Assembly: GCA_032117595.1 (NCBI GenBank) | Contig: JAULYZ010000032.1 | Coordinates: 1-64,000, forward strand | Origin: WLJO01 sp032117595 | Lineage (GTDB): Bacteria; Actinomycetota; Acidimicrobiia; Acidimicrobiales; Ilumatobacteraceae | Length of the DNA stretch: 64,000 bases | Direction of reading: 5' to 3' | Part shown: piece by piece, positions 15,569 to 25,577 of the stretch | How the letters are laid out: every line of letters starts with the position of its first letter | How positions within the stretch are numbered: the first letter of the stretch is position 1 | The notes under the pieces: generated by a model | Database searches by the model: none | Seen by the model: only the letters and a program-made list of their open reading frames with translations | What the model was told of the DNA's origin: nothing | Translations under genes and position numbers: made by a program

Positions 15569-17173
15569 ATGGCTCCGCCGTCCCCGAACTCCCCGTCGTC
15601 CGGCCCCCAGTCGTCCAGCGCACTGCTCCCCGGCCACCCGGATGCCCGGGTGCAGCGGCAGCGCTGGTGGATCCTGGCCATCCTCTGCGTCTCGGTCTTC
15701 CTCGTGGTGGTGGACAACCTCATCATCAACGTCGCGATCCCCACGCTCGCCAACGAGCTCCAAGCAACCACCAGTGGCCTGCAGTGGATCGTCGACTCGT
15801 ATGCACTCGTCTTCGCCGGACTGCTCCTCGCCTGCGGCGGTCTCGGCGATCGGTTCGGCCGCAAGCGGATGATGCAACTCGGCATGGTGCTCTTCGGGAT
15901 CTTCTCCACGTGGGCGGCGTTCACGGACTCGACCGGTGAACTGATTGCCGCTCGCAGCCTCATGGGAATCGGTGCGGCGCTGGTGTTCCCGGGAACGCTC
16001 GCCATCCTCATCGACGTGTTCCGGGACCCGACCGAGCGGGCCAAGGCCATCGGGGTGTGGTCGGCAGTCTCCGGAGCGGCCGTCGCCTTCGGCCCGGTCA
16101 CCGGCGGCTTCCTGCTCGAGCACTTCTGGTGGGGATCGGTCTTCCTGATCAACATCCCGATCGTGGCCGTCGGGCTCGTGCTGCAGGCCGTCTTCGTCCC
16201 CGAATCGCGGGACCCCGGCGCCGAGCGACTCGACGTCCCCGGATTCCTGCTCTCCATCTCGTTCGTCTCGCTGCTCGTCTACACCATCATCGAGGGCCCA
16301 CACCGAGGGTGGGCCAGCACGGGGACGATCGCCGGCTTCGTCGGCACCGCAGTGCTCGTCACAGCCTTCGTGGTGCGGGAACGGAGAACTGCGCACCCCC
16401 TGCTCGATGTCCGCGTGCTCCGCGATATGCGCGTCACTGCGGCCACGTCGTCGATCCTCATTGCGTTCTTCTCGCTGTTCGGCTTCACATTCCTCGTCAC
16501 GCAGTACTTCCAGTTCGTGCGCGGGTACGACCCGCTCGAGGCCGGGCTCCACACCCTGCCGTTCGCCGTCGGTGCCGGCATCACCGCACCGATTGCCGCA
16601 CGCCTCGCTCTCCGCTTCGGCGCACGCCGGATCGTCCCGATCGGACTGCTCCTCATGGGAGGCGCCCAGATCTGGGCGGGCACACTGGGTGAGCGGTCGG
16701 CCTACTTCGGCCCGGTGGTGGGGAGCATGGTGCTCATGGCCTGTGGCCTGTCGCTCGTGACGAGCCCGGCGTCGGAATCGGTGATGGGTTCGCTCCCGAG
16801 GGAGATGGCCGGCGTCGGCTCAGCGATCAACGACACGAGTCGGGAGGTGGGCGGCACGCTCGGCGTCGCCATCATCGGCAGCATCTTCTCCACTACCTAC
16901 GGGCCGAAGATCGTTGAGCTCATCACACCCTTTGGGCTCCCGAGAGAAGCGATCGCTGCAGCAGAGGATTCGGTCGGTGCCGCCTTCGCCGTTGCGGACA
17001 GGACACCGAGCGCCTCGGCACAGGCTGCGATACGCGAAGCAGCGTCGTCGTCGTTCCTCGACGGGTTCCAGGTGGCGTGCACTACGGTGGGGATCGTGGC
17101 GATCATCGGTTCGCTGCTCGCTGTGCGATTCCTCCCCGGTCGGGCTCTGCCTGGCGCTTCACGGGCGCAGTGA
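15569..17173 (+). CDS. MFS drug/H+ antiporter, DHA2 (EmrB/QacA) type
   Basis: A 534-aa protein with 14 predicted hydrophobic segments. It has the DHA2 features VDNLIINVAIPTLANEL, LGDRFGRKRMMQ (motif A), a motif-C-like region (VSGAAVAFGPVTGGFLLEHF), and IGSIFSTTYG near the end. Such pumps export lipophilic cations or antibiotics using the proton gradient. The mRNA is probably leaderless (see the operator region). The divergent TetR gene supports inducible efflux. Confidence 0.92.
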   Translation: MAPPSPNSPSSGPQSSSALLPGHPDARVQRQRWWILAILCVSVFLVVVDNLIINVAIPTLANELQATTSGLQWIVDSYALVFAGLLLACGGLGDRFGRKRMMQLGMVLFGIFSTWAAFTDSTGELIAARSLMGIGAALVFPGTLAILIDVFRDPTERAKAIGVWSAVSGAAVAFGPVTGGFLLEHFWWGSVFLINIPIVAVGLVLQAVFVPESRDPGAERLDVPGFLLSISFVSLLVYTIIEGPHRGWASTGTIAGFVGTAVLVTAFVVRERRTAHPLLDVRVLRDMRVTAATSSILIAFFSLFGFTFLVTQYFQFVRGYDPLEAGLHTLPFAVGAGITAPIAARLALRFGARRIVPIGLLLMGGAQIWAGTLGERSAYFGPVVGSMVLMACGLSLVTSPASESVMGSLPREMAGVGSAINDTSREVGGTLGVAIIGSIFSTTYGPKIVELITPFGLPREAIAAAEDSVGAAFAVADRTPSASAQAAIREAASSSFLDGFQVACTTVGIVAIIGSLLAVRFLPGRALPGASRAQ

Positions 17174-17198
17174 ACCGCAGCAACCACCGTTCGGCGGG

Positions 17199-17801
17199 TC
17201 AGCGATCGTCACACGACTTGGGTACGCGCAACTTGCGACCGGCGTAGAGACGCTCGACATCCGGGTTGGCATTGCGCATCTGGCGGTAGGTGCACCCCAC
17301 CCTGCGGGCGATCTTCACCCACGAATCGCCGCGCTGGATGGTGTAGGAGTTGTACGACTCCTTGCGCGTGGTCGTGGTCTTCTCGGCGACGGTGTCGTCG
17401 GGCACCACGGTCTCGTTGAGGATGGCCTCGGTGATACCGGGGCCGAGACAGTTGGCCGGGATGAGGATCACGTCGCCCGCATTAATGGTGGTGACCCCCG
17501 GGTTCGCCGACAGGATCTCGGCACCGGAGCAGCCGCCCCCGGCGCGCTGTGCGATCAGGTTCGAGTAGTCGCCCTCGCGTGCGATGTAGTTCACGTTCGG
17601 CACCGGGGCGAGCGTGGGGATCGCCGTCGCCGACACGGGCGGCACGGTCCTCCACGGCGTGGCACTCGGCGACAGCGTGGTTTCCGAACTCGACGCTGCG
17701 GACCCGCACGCGGCAAGGAGCGACGCCCCGACGAGGCCTGCGGCGACCCGGGTGACGCAACGGCGTGCACCGGCTGCAGCTCGGGGGGCGGGCTCAGGCA
17801 T
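17199..17801 (-). CDS. LysM-domain lipoprotein
   Basis: About 200 aa. A signal peptide ends in the lipobox LLAAC-G, so the mature protein would be lipid-anchored outside the membrane. Two LysM-like modules follow: residues ~70-115 (YIAREGDYSNLIAQR...INAGDVILIPANC) and a clear one at the C-terminus (YTIQRGDSWVKIARRVGCTYRQM...LYAGRKLRVP), which bind peptidoglycan glycan strands. The ATG at 17801 is preferred over GTG 17828, because TACCAT ends 7 nt before it. It follows the gltBD operon on the same strand. Confidence 0.8.
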   Translation of the reverse strand: MPEPAPRAAAGARRCVTRVAAGLVGASLLAACGSAASSSETTLSPSATPWRTVPPVSATAIPTLAPVPNVNYIAREGDYSNLIAQRAGGGCSGAEILSANPGVTTINAGDVILIPANCLGPGITEAILNETVVPDDTVAEKTTTTRKESYNSYTIQRGDSWVKIARRVGCTYRQMRNANPDVERLYAGRKLRVPKSCDDR

Positions 17802-17861
17802 CGAGGCGATGGTAATGGCCGGCGGCACGCATCTGGTGGCGCCCCGGGCGGCGGGACTCGG

Positions 17862-19313
17862 TCAGACGAGAGGGCGCGCCGTGGGGGGGATCGGCGCCGG
17901 GAGTCGGGTCTCACCCATCAGGTACTCGTCGACGCCCGCTGCGCACGCTCGGCCCTCGGCGATCGCCCACACGATGAGGCTCTGCCCGCGACCCATGTCG
18001 CCGGCTGCAAACACGCCGGGAACGTTGGTCATGTATCGATGGTCACGGGCAACGTTGCCGCGATCGTCGAGCGCAACGCCGAGCTGGCCGAGCCACGAGT
18101 CCTTCTCCGGTCCGACGAAGCCCATCGCAAGGAACACGAGATCCGCAGCGATCTCGCGGTCAGTCCCCTCGACCTTCACGAATCGACCATCACGCATCTC
18201 TACCTCGTGAACGAGCAATGCCCGGACACGCCCGCTCCCGTCGTCGATGAAGCGCTCCGTGTTCACGCTGTACACGCGCTCTCCGCCCTCTTCGTGGGCC
18301 GATGAGGTCCGCATGACCATCGCGTATTGGGGCCACGGGTTGTTCGTTGCGCGCTTCTCCGGGGGCGCCGGCATGATCTCGAGCTGGGTGATGGTGGCTG
18401 CACCCTGACGAATGGCGGTCCCGAGGCAGTCAGCACCGGTATCGCCGCCCCCGATGATCACGACATGCTTGCCGGCCGCATCGATCGGGCACTCGGTGAG
18501 ATCGCCCTCCTGCACCTTGTTGGCGAGGGGCAGGTACTCCATCGCCTGGTGAATACCGGTGAGCTCGCGGCCGGGAACGGGCAGATCACGCCACGCCGTT
18601 GCCCCGCAGGCAAGAACCACTGCATCGTGCGAGGCAAGCAGCACCTCAGCGTCGACCGTCGATCCGACCCCGGCGTTGGTGCGGAACTCGGTCCCCTCGG
18701 CGCTCATCTGCTCGAGGCGTCGGTCGAGGTGACGCTTCTCCATCTTGAACTCGGGGATGCCGTATCGCAGCAGACCCCCGATGCGGTCGGCACGTTCGAG
18801 CACCACTACCTCGTGGCCGGCACGCGTGAGTTGCTGCGCAGCGGCAAGACCCGCAGGACCCGAGCCAATCACCGCAACGCGCCGTCCGGTCTTCACCGAC
18901 GGCACCTGGGGCACGATCCATCCCTCGTCCCAAGCGCGATCGACGATCTCGACCTCCACCTGCTTGATGGCCACCGGCTCAGCGTTGATCCCGAGGACGC
19001 AGGCGCTCTCGCACGGAGCCGGGCAGAGCCGCCCCGTGAACTCGGGGAAGTTGTTCGTGGCGTGCAGACGGTCGATCGCCTCTCGCCAGTGGTCTCGGTA
19101 GACGAGGTCGTTCCAGTCGGGGATCAGATTGCCCAGCGGACACCCGTTGTTGCAGAACGGGATGCCGCAGTCCATGCACCGACCGGCCTGCGTAGCGAGG
19201 GCCGAGCGGTCGAATGCCTCGTACACCTCTCTCCAGTCGTGGATCCGCACGGGGATCGGACGACGCTTCGGGGTCTCACGCCCCCACTTCAGGAATCCGG
19301 TTGCCTCACCCAT
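17862..19313 (-). CDS. gltD: Glutamate synthase small subunit
   Basis: A 483-aa FAD/NADPH-binding beta subunit. The N-terminal cysteines for Fe-S clusters (CMDCGIPFCNNGCPLG, CPAPCESACVLG) are complete, followed by an FAD site (VAVIGSGPAGLAAAQQL) and an NADPH site (VVIIGGGDTGADCLGTA). It passes electrons from NADPH to GltB. Its start overlaps the gltB stop by 8 nt, so translation is coupled. Confidence 0.96.
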   Translation of the reverse strand: MGEATGFLKWGRETPKRRPIPVRIHDWREVYEAFDRSALATQAGRCMDCGIPFCNNGCPLGNLIPDWNDLVYRDHWREAIDRLHATNNFPEFTGRLCPAPCESACVLGINAEPVAIKQVEVEIVDRAWDEGWIVPQVPSVKTGRRVAVIGSGPAGLAAAQQLTRAGHEVVVLERADRIGGLLRYGIPEFKMEKRHLDRRLEQMSAEGTEFRTNAGVGSTVDAEVLLASHDAVVLACGATAWRDLPVPGRELTGIHQAMEYLPLANKVQEGDLTECPIDAAGKHVVIIGGGDTGADCLGTAIRQGAATITQLEIMPAPPEKRATNNPWPQYAMVMRTSSAHEEGGERVYSVNTERFIDDGSGRVRALLVHEVEMRDGRFVKVEGTDREIAADLVFLAMGFVGPEKDSWLGQLGVALDDRGNVARDHRYMTNVPGVFAAGDMGRGQSLIVWAIAEGRACAAGVDEYLMGETRLPAPIPPTARPLV

Positions 19314-22300
19314 GGGACGACTCCATCACTCGCTTGAACGTCTCTTCCTCGGACAGACCTGCGGCCGCTGCCTCGCGCATCACGTGCAGGACCCGGTGGT
19401 AATCACGTGGCATCACCTTGCGGAACTTCTCGAGCGCTTCGTCCCAGTCGCCGAGAAGTCGGGTAGCGACGGCCGAACCGGTGTACTCCACGTGCTTGCG
19501 GAGTGTCGACTCGAGGAACTCCACGTCCTCATCCTCGAGGTGCTCGATCTCGACCATCTCGTAGTTGACGCGCGCACCGAAGAAGCCGTCGACGTCATAG
19601 ACGTAGGCGATACCGCCGCTCATACCGGCGCCGAAGTTGCGTCCGGTCACACCGAGCACCACCACACGGCCACCGGTCATGTACTCGCACCCATGGTCAC
19701 CGACACCCTCGACCACGGCGGTGGCACCCGAGTTGCGGACACAGAAGCGCTCGCCCACCACTCCGCGGACGTACACCTCGCCGGCGGTCGCTCCGTAGGC
19801 CACCACGTTGCCGGCGATGACGTTGTCCTCGGCCACCACCTTGCACTCGCGGTCCGGGCGCACCACCACGCGTCCGCCCGAGAGTCCCTTGGCGAGGAAG
19901 TCGTTGGCATCCCCCTCGAGTCGCAGGGTGATGCCTGCGGGGACAAAGGCCCCGAAGCTCTGCCCCGCCGAGCCCCGCAACGAGATGTCGATCGTGCCGT
20001 CGGGCAGACCGTCGCCGCCGTATCGCTTGGTGACCTCGTAACCGAGCATCGTCCCGACCGTACGGTTCACGTTGCGGATCGGGACCTCGAAGCGCACGGC
20101 AGTGCCGTGCTCCAGCGCCGGTCCGCTCTTCTCGATCAACACGTTGTCGAGGGCTGCGTCGAGCCCGTGGTCCTGGGCGACGGTCTGGCGCAGGGTCTGG
20201 TTGTAGCGGTTCTCGGGCACCGCGAGGATCGGGGAGAGATCGAGCCCCGATGCCTTCCAGTGGTCGATCGCAGCACGGGCATCGATCATCTCGACGTGGC
20301 CCACCATCTCATCCACGGTGCGGAAGCCGAGTTGCGCCATGTACTCGCGCACTTCCTCGGCGATGTACTCGAAGAAGTTGACGACGAACTCGGGCTTGCC
20401 GCTGAACCGCTTGCGGAGCTCAGGGTTCTGGGTGGCCACGCCGACCGGACAGGTGTCGAGGTGGCACACGCGCATCATCACGCAGCCGCTGACGATGAGC
20501 GGGGCCGTTGCGAACCCGAACTCCTCCGCTCCGAGCAGTGCAGCAACCACCACATCGCGACCGGTCTTCATCTGACCGTCCGCCTGCACCACGATTCGAT
20601 CACGCAGGCCGTTGAGCACGAGGGTCTGCTGTGCCTCGGCGAGGCCCAGTTCCCACGGACCACCTGCATGCTTGAGCGAGGTGAGCGGCGACGCACCCGT
20701 GCCGCCGTCGTGACCCGAGATGAGCACGACATCGGCTTTGCACTTGGACACACCCGCCGCAACGGTTCCCACACCGACCTCGGCCACCAGCTTCACGTGC
20801 ACCCGGGCAAGCGGGTTTGCGTTCTTGAGGTCGTGGATGAGCTGCTTGAGGTCCTCGATCGAATAGATGTCGTGGTGCGGTGGCGGGCTGATGAGGCCCA
20901 CACCCGGGGTGGAGTGCCGTGTCTTGGCGATCCACGGGTACACCTTGCTCCCCGGCAACTGGCCACCCTCGCCCGGCTTGGCCCCCTGCGCCATCTTGAT
21001 CTGGATGTCGTCGGCGTTGACCAGGTACTCGCTCGTCACGCCGAAGCGGCCGGAGGCCACCTGCTTGATCGCCGAACGCCGAAGGTCACCGTTGGGGTCC
21101 GGCACGAATCGCTCTGCGTCCTCCCCGCCCTCGCCGGTGTTGCTCTTGCCACCGATGCGGTTCATGGCGATGGCGAGGGTCTCGTGAGCCTCCTGCGAGA
21201 TCGAGCCGTAACTCATTGCACCCGTGGAGAAGCGCTTCACGATCTCGCTGGCCGGCTCCACCTCGTCGATCGAGATGGGCGACCGCAGCCCGGAATGGAA
21301 ATCGAACAGGCCGCGGAGCGTTGCGAGCTGACGGCTCTGGTCGTCGACGAGTGCCGTGTACTGCTTGAAGATGTCGTACCGCTTGGCCCGCGTGGCGTGC
21401 TGGAGCTTGAACACGGTCTCGGGATTGAAGAGGTGGATCTCACCCTCGCGGCGCCACTGATACTCACCGCCGAGCTCGAGTTCGCGGTGCGCCCTCAATT
21501 CGGGGCGGGTCGGGTTGGCAGCCGCATGACGGATCGAGACCTCCTTGGCGATCTCGTCGAGGCCGATCCCCCCAATGCGTGAGACGGTTCCGGAGAAGTA
21601 CTCGGCGACGAGGTCGGCGCTGAGGCCGATTGCCTCGAAGATCTGGGCGCCGGTGTACGACGCAACCGTCGACACACCCATCTTCGACATCACCTTGAGC
21701 ACACCCTTGCCGCAGGCCTTGATGTAGTTCTTGACCGCCTTCTTGGGGTCCATCCCGCCGAGGCCGTTTGCGCTGTCGGCAATCATCGTCTCGATCGACT
21801 CGAAGGCGAGGTAGGGGTTGATCGCCCCCGCGCCGTACCCGATGAGGAGCGCCATGTGGTGCACTTCGCGCGCGTCGCCGCACTCCACCACGAGGCCCAC
21901 CATCGTGCGCTTCTTCTGCCGGATGAGGTGATGGTGCACTGCACTGGTGAGGAGCAGCGAAGGGATCGGGGCCAGTGCCGAATCGCTGTTGCGGTCCGAG
22001 AGGACGATGACGCGTGCACCACCGTCGATCGCCGACGACACGCGCAGGCGGACATCGTCGAGCGCCTGCTTCAGCGCCATGCCACCGCCAGCGACCGGGA
22101 AGAGCCCGCTGACAACCTCGGCCTTGAGGTGCGAGTAGCGGGAGTCGTCGGCAGCATGGACGATCTTGGCGAGCTCGTCGTTGTCGATGATCGGGAACGG
22201 CAGCACGAGCTGACGGCAGCTCTCCGGTCCGGGGAGGAGCAGGTTTGCCTCCGGTCCGATGGTGGACGACACGGCGGTCACGACTTCCTCGCGGATGGCG

Positions 22301-23865
22301 TCGAGCGGCGGGTTCGTGACCTGCGCGAACAGCTGCTGGAAGTAGTCGAAGAGCAGCCGGGGCCGCTCCGAGAGCACGGCGATCGGTGTGTCGGTGCCCA
22401 TCGAGCCGATGGGCTCGGTACCCGACCGCGCCATCGGCGCCACGATGATCTTGAGTTCCTCGTGGGTGTAACCGAAGACCTGCTGGCGCCGCACCACGCT
22501 GTCGTGGCTGAACACGAGGTGCTCGCGATCGGGGAGGTCGGGAAGTTCGACGAGGCCGGCATCGAGCCAGTCCGCGTAGGGGTGCTCGGCGGCCAATTGG
22601 GCCTTGAACTCCTCGTCGCCCACGATGCGGCCCTGCGCAGTGTCGACGAGGAACATGCGGCCCGGCTGGAGCCGCCCCTTCTTCACGATGCGGGACTGAT
22701 CCACATCGATCACGCCCACCTCGCTCGCCATGATGACGAGGTCGTCCGAGGTGACCCAGTACCGGCTCGGCCTCAGACCGTTCCGGTCGAGCACAGCACC
22801 GATGACGGTGCCGTCGGTGAACGCCACGCTGGCCGGGCCGTCCCACGGCTCGATGAGCGATGAGTGGAATCGGTAGAACGCGCGCTTGGTGGAATCCATC
22901 GTGGGGTGGTTCTCCCACGCCTCTGGGATCAGCATCAGCACCGCGTGCGGGAGGGAACGCCCACCGAGATGCAACAGCTCGATCGCCTCGTCGAGTCGAC
23001 CCGTGTCGGAGCTACCGGGTGTGCACACCGGGAACACGCGCTCGAGGTTCGGGATGAGCGGCGTCGACAGCATCGCCTCGCGGGTACGCATCCAGTTCTC
23101 GTTGCCCTGCACGGTGTTGATCTCGCCGTTGTGCGCAACGAACCGGTACGGGTGAGCGAGAGGCCACGACGGGAACGTGTTGGTGGAGAAGCGGCTGTGC
23201 ACGAGCGACAGCGCCGTCTCCATCCGCTCGTCGTGGAGGTCGGGGTAGAAGTCGCCGAGCTGGGGCGAGGTGAACATTCCCTTGTACACGAGCGTGCGCG
23301 ACGACAGCGACGGGAAGTACGTGCGCAACTCGGGCGCGAGCTCGTGCTCGACTCGCTTGCGCGCAACGTACGCCTTGCGGTCGAGCGCAATACCCGACGC
23401 GCCCGCTGGGTCGGCGATGAACAGCAACTTGAACGTCGGCATCACACTCCGTGCGGTGGCGCCGAGGATGTCAGGGTTCGTCGGCACCAACCGCCAACCA
23501 AGGACCGTCAGCCCCTCGTCAACGACGATGGCCTCGACTGCCTCCTCGGCCTTCTCACAGAGCGAGGGCTCGGCGGGTAGGAACGCCATGCCAACCGCGT
23601 AGGACCCCTCGGTCGGGAGGGTGAACTCGACGACGCCGCGCAGGAAGCGGTCCGGCACCTGGATCAAGATCCCCGCACCGTCGCCCGTGGTCTCCTCGGC
23701 CCCGGTCGCTCCCCGGTGCTCGAGGTTGCACAGCGCCGAGAGTCCCTTGCGGACGAGGTCGTGGCTCCGAACGCCCTTGATGTTGGCGACGAAGGACACC
23801 CCGCACGCGTCGTGCTCGAAACGTGGGTCGTAGAGCCCGCGGGGGGAGGGCAAATCGGTGTGCAT
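19306..23865 (-). CDS. gltB: Glutamate synthase large subunit
   Basis: A 1519-aa GOGAT alpha subunit, full length. It has an N-terminal glutaminase domain whose nucleophile is C21 (HDACGVSFV) after a short propeptide, a central domain, an FMN-binding synthase domain with the Fe-S cysteines (CVMMRVCHLDTCPVGVATQ), and a C-terminal beta-helix. It makes two glutamates from glutamine and 2-oxoglutarate. The ATG at 23865 is preferred over the ATG at 23874, because AGAGGA lies 8 nt before it. A 168-bp leader separates it from the next gene. Confidence 0.97.
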   Translation of the reverse strand: MHTDLPSPRGLYDPRFEHDACGVSFVANIKGVRSHDLVRKGLSALCNLEHRGATGAEETTGDGAGILIQVPDRFLRGVVEFTLPTEGSYAVGMAFLPAEPSLCEKAEEAVEAIVVDEGLTVLGWRLVPTNPDILGATARSVMPTFKLLFIADPAGASGIALDRKAYVARKRVEHELAPELRTYFPSLSSRTLVYKGMFTSPQLGDFYPDLHDERMETALSLVHSRFSTNTFPSWPLAHPYRFVAHNGEINTVQGNENWMRTREAMLSTPLIPNLERVFPVCTPGSSDTGRLDEAIELLHLGGRSLPHAVLMLIPEAWENHPTMDSTKRAFYRFHSSLIEPWDGPASVAFTDGTVIGAVLDRNGLRPSRYWVTSDDLVIMASEVGVIDVDQSRIVKKGRLQPGRMFLVDTAQGRIVGDEEFKAQLAAEHPYADWLDAGLVELPDLPDREHLVFSHDSVVRRQQVFGYTHEELKIIVAPMARSGTEPIGSMGTDTPIAVLSERPRLLFDYFQQLFAQVTNPPLDAIREEVVTAVSSTIGPEANLLLPGPESCRQLVLPFPIIDNDELAKIVHAADDSRYSHLKAEVVSGLFPVAGGGMALKQALDDVRLRVSSAIDGGARVIVLSDRNSDSALAPIPSLLLTSAVHHHLIRQKKRTMVGLVVECGDAREVHHMALLIGYGAGAINPYLAFESIETMIADSANGLGGMDPKKAVKNYIKACGKGVLKVMSKMGVSTVASYTGAQIFEAIGLSADLVAEYFSGTVSRIGGIGLDEIAKEVSIRHAAANPTRPELRAHRELELGGEYQWRREGEIHLFNPETVFKLQHATRAKRYDIFKQYTALVDDQSRQLATLRGLFDFHSGLRSPISIDEVEPASEIVKRFSTGAMSYGSISQEAHETLAIAMNRIGGKSNTGEGGEDAERFVPDPNGDLRRSAIKQVASGRFGVTSEYLVNADDIQIKMAQGAKPGEGGQLPGSKVYPWIAKTRHSTPGVGLISPPPHHDIYSIEDLKQLIHDLKNANPLARVHVKLVAEVGVGTVAAGVSKCKADVVLISGHDGGTGASPLTSLKHAGGPWELGLAEAQQTLVLNGLRDRIVVQADGQMKTGRDVVVAALLGAEEFGFATAPLIVSGCVMMRVCHLDTCPVGVATQNPELRKRFSGKPEFVVNFFEYIAEEVREYMAQLGFRTVDEMVGHVEMIDARAAIDHWKASGLDLSPILAVPENRYNQTLRQTVAQDHGLDAALDNVLIEKSGPALEHGTAVRFEVPIRNVNRTVGTMLGYEVTKRYGGDGLPDGTIDISLRGSAGQSFGAFVPAGITLRLEGDANDFLAKGLSGGRVVVRPDRECKVVAEDNVIAGNVVAYGATAGEVYVRGVVGERFCVRNSGATAVVEGVGDHGCEYMTGGRVVVLGVTGRNFGAGMSGGIAYVYDVDGFFGARVNYEMVEIEHLEDEDVEFLESTLRKHVEYTGSAVATRLLGDWDEALEKFRKVMPRDYHRVLHVMREAAAAGLSEEETFKRVMESSHG

Positions 23866-24033
23866 TGACGTCATCCTCTGCAGAACATCGCCGAGGGAAC
23901 CGGCGAGACCTTCATGCGGGACGGGACAACGCTGGCCCGAAACCACTCTCAGTCTATGGAGTGGCACCGGCCCGAGGACACCGAATTCGTGCCGGCACGT
24001 GGTGGCCTCACCTGGGGCGAGGCACCAGTCGTG

Positions 24034-25158
24034 TCAGGGTTTCACCAACCCGAGCGCACGTCGCACCCGCTCACCCCGGCGGAACCCCCGGGCACGGAGG
24101 TACTCGGGGGAGGGCCGGGTGATGGCATGCAGGAAGCTCGCTTTCTGGGCGAGGCCGGGTACCGCAGCGAGCGACGCAAGTTGGCTCGTGTAACCCCTGG
24201 CCCGACCGCGGTACGTGCGCAGCAGGAGGCGCTCGACCGGCCCCGCGGCGAAACCCCGGGCCCAACCGACGAGATCGTGCCGAGGTCCGGCCCGCAGCGT
24301 GTCGAGGGCGAGGTTGACGGCGAGTGCAACGACCGGCTGGGCCCGCCACCTGCCCGCCATCTGGAGGACCTCGGCTGCATCGACGGCGTGCCGATCGCTG
24401 CCCAAGAGTTCCACCACATCGCGCAGCACCATCAGCCGCGGCGGCCACTCTCCGAGAACAGCGGAGAAGCAGGCGTGGAGGAACTGAGCGGATCGACCCA
24501 CCGTGAGGACTTCTTGACCGCCGAGCGTGACCGTCCGTGGGGCGTCGAAGAGATCCTGCAGGTTCACCCGCAGTCCGTACGGCCCGTCGACGAGCGTGCG
24601 GTGAAGGTCGATCTCGATCGATCCCGACCGCAGCAGGACCTCCCGACCGAAGCGGTCGTCGAAGCCCGGACGCAACTCCGGCAGGGCCCGGAGCGCTCCG
24701 AGCCCCCCCGCCTCGGGAGAGGCTGCGATCAGGTTGGCCGCACGGGTGAACTCCGATGACCGAACCAGAACGTCGACATCGGAGAACACCCGCATCGACG
24801 GATCGGGGTACAGCGAGTTCGCCAGGACGACCCCCTTGAGCAGGCGATACTCAATGCCGGCCACCTCGAGCGCCCCGACGACGGCCTGTGCCATCCGCTC
24901 CACGGCGAGATCGTGGCTCAACCAATGCCGGAGCCGCAGTTCGACCGCCGAACGCTGGTACTCCGCGAAGTCGATGAGTCCGAGACGCTCGGCGACAGGG
25001 AGCAACCCCAGCACCCGGTGCTCCTCACACGCCATCAGGAACCGTGTCCAGCTGGCTTCCGACACGATGACGGGCGATACCGGTCCACCCGGCGCAACGA
25101 GTCCGGCGCTGGCCACCGCCGCAACGGCGTCGCTCGTTCGGGTCGTCACTGCTGCCAC
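24034..25158 (-). CDS. Nucleotidyltransferase-fold protein (PF14907-like)
   Basis: A 374-aa protein. The centre holds the pattern of the uncharacterised nucleotidyltransferase family: GIEYRLLKGVVLANSLYPDP, FSDVDVLV with paired acidic residues, and IEIDLHRTL. Relatives occur beside PqqD-like and HPr-kinase-like proteins in some lasso-peptide and polysaccharide clusters. Here it is divergent from a PqqD gene, with 56 bp between, and so fits the 24-30 kb block. The predicted chemistry is transfer of a nucleotidyl or related group to a peptide or sugar; the substrate is unknown. The GTG start at 25158 is uncertain; another GTG lies at 25149. Confidence 0.75.
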   Translation of the reverse strand: MAAVTTRTSDAVAAVASAGLVAPGGPVSPVIVSEASWTRFLMACEEHRVLGLLPVAERLGLIDFAEYQRSAVELRLRHWLSHDLAVERMAQAVVGALEVAGIEYRLLKGVVLANSLYPDPSMRVFSDVDVLVRSSEFTRAANLIAASPEAGGLGALRALPELRPGFDDRFGREVLLRSGSIEIDLHRTLVDGPYGLRVNLQDLFDAPRTVTLGGQEVLTVGRSAQFLHACFSAVLGEWPPRLMVLRDVVELLGSDRHAVDAAEVLQMAGRWRAQPVVALAVNLALDTLRAGPRHDLVGWARGFAAGPVERLLLRTYRGRARGYTSQLASLAAVPGLAQKASFLHAITRPSPEYLRARGFRRGERVRRALGLVKP

Positions 25159-25214
25159 CGGCCGTGCTGGCTCCCCCGCCCGTTTTGCCTCAACGGCCGT
25201 ACTGTACTGCGGGC

Positions 25215-25514
25215 ATGGTGACTCCCCCTCCGGCGCACCCGCTCGGGCCCGGCCTCACGCTGGTCAGGTCGCCAAAGGCTCTGGCGCGGCGGACCCTCGA
25301 CACCGTCCTCGTGCTGGGGAGCACGGCGTCCGAGCCCGTTCGTCTCGAGGGATCAGCGACCCTGCTGTGGGCGCTCCTCGCCCAGCCGATCAGCATTCGA
25401 GACATCATCGAGACCCTCGCCGAGCACTTCGGGGTCCCCCAGGACCAGATTCGGGATGATCTGGTCATACCGTTCGAGCGCTTGATGATTGTCGGCGCCC
25501 TCGAAGTGGTCTAG
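25215..25514 (+). CDS. PqqD-family small protein (copy 1)
   Basis: A 99-aa protein with the PqqD fold pattern: a strand pair, then LEGSATLLWALLAQPISIRDIIETLAEHFGVPQDQIRDDLVIPFERLMIVGALEVV. PqqD/RRE proteins bind leader peptides and present them to modifying enzymes. TACTGT ends 9 nt before the ATG. It is directly upstream of the Tat-exported protein, which makes that protein its most obvious partner (inference). Confidence 0.8.
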   Translation: MVTPPPAHPLGPGLTLVRSPKALARRTLDTVLVLGSTASEPVRLEGSATLLWALLAQPISIRDIIETLAEHFGVPQDQIRDDLVIPFERLMIVGALEVV

Positions 25515-25530
25515 CATTCCTTGAGATTCA

Positions 25531-25549
25531 GTTGACGCACGGCGTCGAC
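25531..25549 (+). other. Hairpin between PqqD and Tat-protein genes
   Basis: GTTGACGC and GCGTCGAC form an 8-bp stem (one G-U pair) around an ACG loop. It is placed between the PqqD stop and the GGTGGAGAGAGAG ribosome site of the next gene. It could stabilise or process the mRNA so that the secreted product is made in excess. Confidence 0.45.
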
Positions 25550-25577
25550 AAACGATTGGTGGAGAGAGAGCAACCCC

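Noticed and set aside
19129..21582. Very long open frame (over 800 codons) on the plus strand opposite gltB
   Set aside because: It mirrors the gltB codons, is rich in His/Arg/Asp of the type produced by antisense high-GC frames, and matches no family; gltB itself is intact.
23943..23964. CCACTC/GAGTGG hairpin in the gltB leader as an attenuator or riboswitch
   Set aside because: Only 6 bp with a 10-nt loop and no alternative terminator; no known riboswitch motif recognised.
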